Below are positions 62,924 through 64,000 of a DNA stretch of 64,000 nt, piece after piece; the first letter of the stretch is position 1, and each line of letters begins with the position of its first letter. The notes beneath the pieces are model-generated. The model was not told the origin of the DNA and searched no databases. It saw nothing but the letters and a program-made list of their open reading frames with translations. The DNA is from JBBSVE01 sp038233815. GTDB taxonomy: Bacteria; Pseudomonadota; Alphaproteobacteria; Rhodobacterales; Rhodobacteraceae. Where the stretch lies: assembly GCA_038233815.1 (NCBI GenBank), contig JBBSVE010000001.1:1-64000 (forward strand), read 5' to 3'. The translations under genes were made by a program, and so were the position numbers.

Positions 62924-64000
62924 GTTTCCTCCATCGCGGTCTGTGCCGCCTGTCTGGTCCGTCTGCCGCTTGCGCGTTGCGCGTGCGGCAGCGTGATTTC
63001 CGCCATCGCGCCCGCATGGTCGTTGCCCTCGAAAATCTCCGCGTCGATCAGCGCCAGCGTGCCGCCATGCTCCTCGATGATCTTCTTGACGATGGGGAGG
63101 CCGAGGCCGGTCCCCTTCTCCCGCGTGGTGACATAGGGCTCAAAAAGCCGCGCGCGGTTCGGCGGCAGGCCCACGCCGTTGTCCGCGATGCGGATTATTG
63201 CACGGTCCTTTCCGGGGTCGAGAGAGATGCGGACCTCCGGCACATAGCCCTCCGGCGCGCCCTTTTCCCGCAGCGTCTCCGTCGCCTCGCCCGCGTTCTT
63301 GATGAGGTTCGTGAGCGCCTGCGAGATCATCGTGGCATCCAGATCGAGCCGGCACTCCCCCCCCGGCAGGTCGGCCACGATCCGCACGTCGGGCTGGCCC
63401 GCCTCCTGCAAGGTCACGGCGTCGCGCATGATCTTGGTCAGATCCTCCTCGCGCCGATCCGGTTCGGGCATTCGCGCGAACTTGGAGAATTCGTCGACGA
63501 TCCGGCGCAGGTCGTTGGTCTGGCGGATGATGACGTCGGTATATTGATCGAGGTCTGCGGCGAGATCGCCCAGCGGCACGCGGAACTTGCGCCGGATCCG
63601 TTCGGCGGAAAGCTGGATCGGGGTCAGCGGGTTCTTGATCTCGTGCGCGATGCGGCGTGCGACGTCGCCCCACGCGGCAGACCGCTGCGCGGAGACGAGG
63701 TCGGTCACGTCGTCGAAGGCCACCACATAGCCCTCGAGCTGCCCCGTCTCCGACCGCCGACCCGACATCCGCACCAGCAGGCTTTCCATGTGGCCCTTGC
63801 GGGTCAGACGGATCTCCTCCTGCACCGAAACGCCCAGACCGTCGCGCAACTTGCGGAACAGGGACGCAAATTCCGGCACAAGGATGCCCAGATCATGGCC
63901 ATCGGGCGGTCCCTCCACGTCGAGGATGCGTTCCGCCGCGCGGTTGACAAAATCGACGCGGCCATCGGCATCAAGCCCGATCACCCCCGCCGTGACCGAG
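62920..64000 (-). CDS. ntrY: Nitrogen regulation sensor kinase NtrY, N-terminal part outside window
   Basis: The C-terminal 359 codons of a membrane histidine kinase; the membrane segments and HAMP region lie beyond the right edge. Visible parts are a PAS domain (from the edge, FVNRAAERILDVEG), the H box (ARRIAHEIKNPLTPIQLSAE), the N box (NLIKNAGEA) and the G boxes (DNGVGLPPNRA, KGTGLGLPIVKKI). A GTG at 63982-63984 is internal, not the start. It phosphorylates NtrX, whose gene overlaps by 4 bp. Confidence 0.93.
   Translation of the reverse strand, partial: SVTAGVIGLDADGRVDFVNRAAERILDVEGPPDGHDLGILVPEFASLFRKLRDGLGVSVQEEIRLTRKGHMESLLVRMSGRRSETGQLEGYVVAFDDVTDLVSAQRSAAWGDVARRIAHEIKNPLTPIQLSAERIRRKFRVPLGDLAADLDQYTDVIIRQTNDLRRIVDEFSKFARMPEPDRREEDLTKIMRDAVTLQEAGQPDVRIVADLPGGECRLDLDATMISQALTNLIKNAGEATETLREKGAPEGYVPEVRISLDPGKDRAIIRIADNGVGLPPNRARLFEPYVTTREKGTGLGLPIVKKIIEEHGGTLALIDAEIFEGNDHAGAMAEITLPHAQRASGRRTRQAAQTAMEET

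Overview
The window is GC-rich, gene-dense chromosome from an alphaproteobacterium, almost certainly a member of the Rhodobacteraceae (roseobacter group). This rests on the block ntrY-ntrX-trkA-trkH-hfq-hflX at the right end, a Mg-type HemB, the linked rpsB-tsf and aroK-aroB pairs, and a roseobacter-style methylated-amine gene cluster. No insertion sequence, prophage, CRISPR array or frameshifted gene was seen. The placement is inference from gene content and order; no database was consulted.

Positions 1-23653 form a methylated-amine catabolic island. Its enzymes lead from trimethylamine (TMA) to ammonium, glutamate and one-carbon units. Tmm (cut by the left edge) oxidises TMA to TMAO. Tdm (4980-7346) splits TMAO into dimethylamine and formaldehyde. 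DmmDABC (15278-19102) demethylates dimethylamine to methylamine. GmaS and MgsABC (19397-23653) turn methylamine and glutamate into gamma-glutamylmethylamide and N-methylglutamate. The sarcosine-oxidase-like MgdABCD (8519-13588) oxidises N-methylglutamate back to glutamate. Four proteins with GcvT/SoxG-type folate folds (Tdm, MgdC, MgdD, DmmD) suggest that released formaldehyde is caught on tetrahydrofolate. Four transcription factors (GntR, LysR, GlxA/AraC type, XRE-cupin), an APC permease and a periplasmic-binding-protein fold without a signal peptide are interleaved. The TMAO uptake system and the folate C1-oxidation genes are not in the window.

Positions 23793-29352 hold a SulP transporter with a tandem UspA protein, tRNA-Gly(CCC), an MDR reductase, and an ECF sigma / anti-sigma / fasciclin set in which the sigma operon and the fasciclin gene share a promoter-like motif (GTGNCN-N16-CGTCATT).

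Positions 29419-43571 hold a RACo-like corrinoid-activator protein, a CorC-type CBS protein, a tightly overlapping chain (a previously unlisted 45-residue membrane peptide, a 515-residue exported protein, a XerC/XerD-type recombinase), aroK-aroB, tRNA-Gln(TTG), a flavoprotein, an SLC13 permease, tsf, rpsB and a DUF502 membrane protein. On the minus strand at 43603-43677 a promoter and an intrinsic terminator frame a likely small RNA.

Positions 43777-64000 are largely housekeeping: a family-5 solute-binding protein, a DsbA-like protein, a Bcr/CflA exporter, mfd, hemB, a SYLF lipoprotein, a hydroxyisobutyrate-dehydrogenase-like enzyme, a penicillin-acylase family hydrolase, then hflX, hfq, trkH, trkA, ntrX and the start-truncated ntrY on the minus strand.
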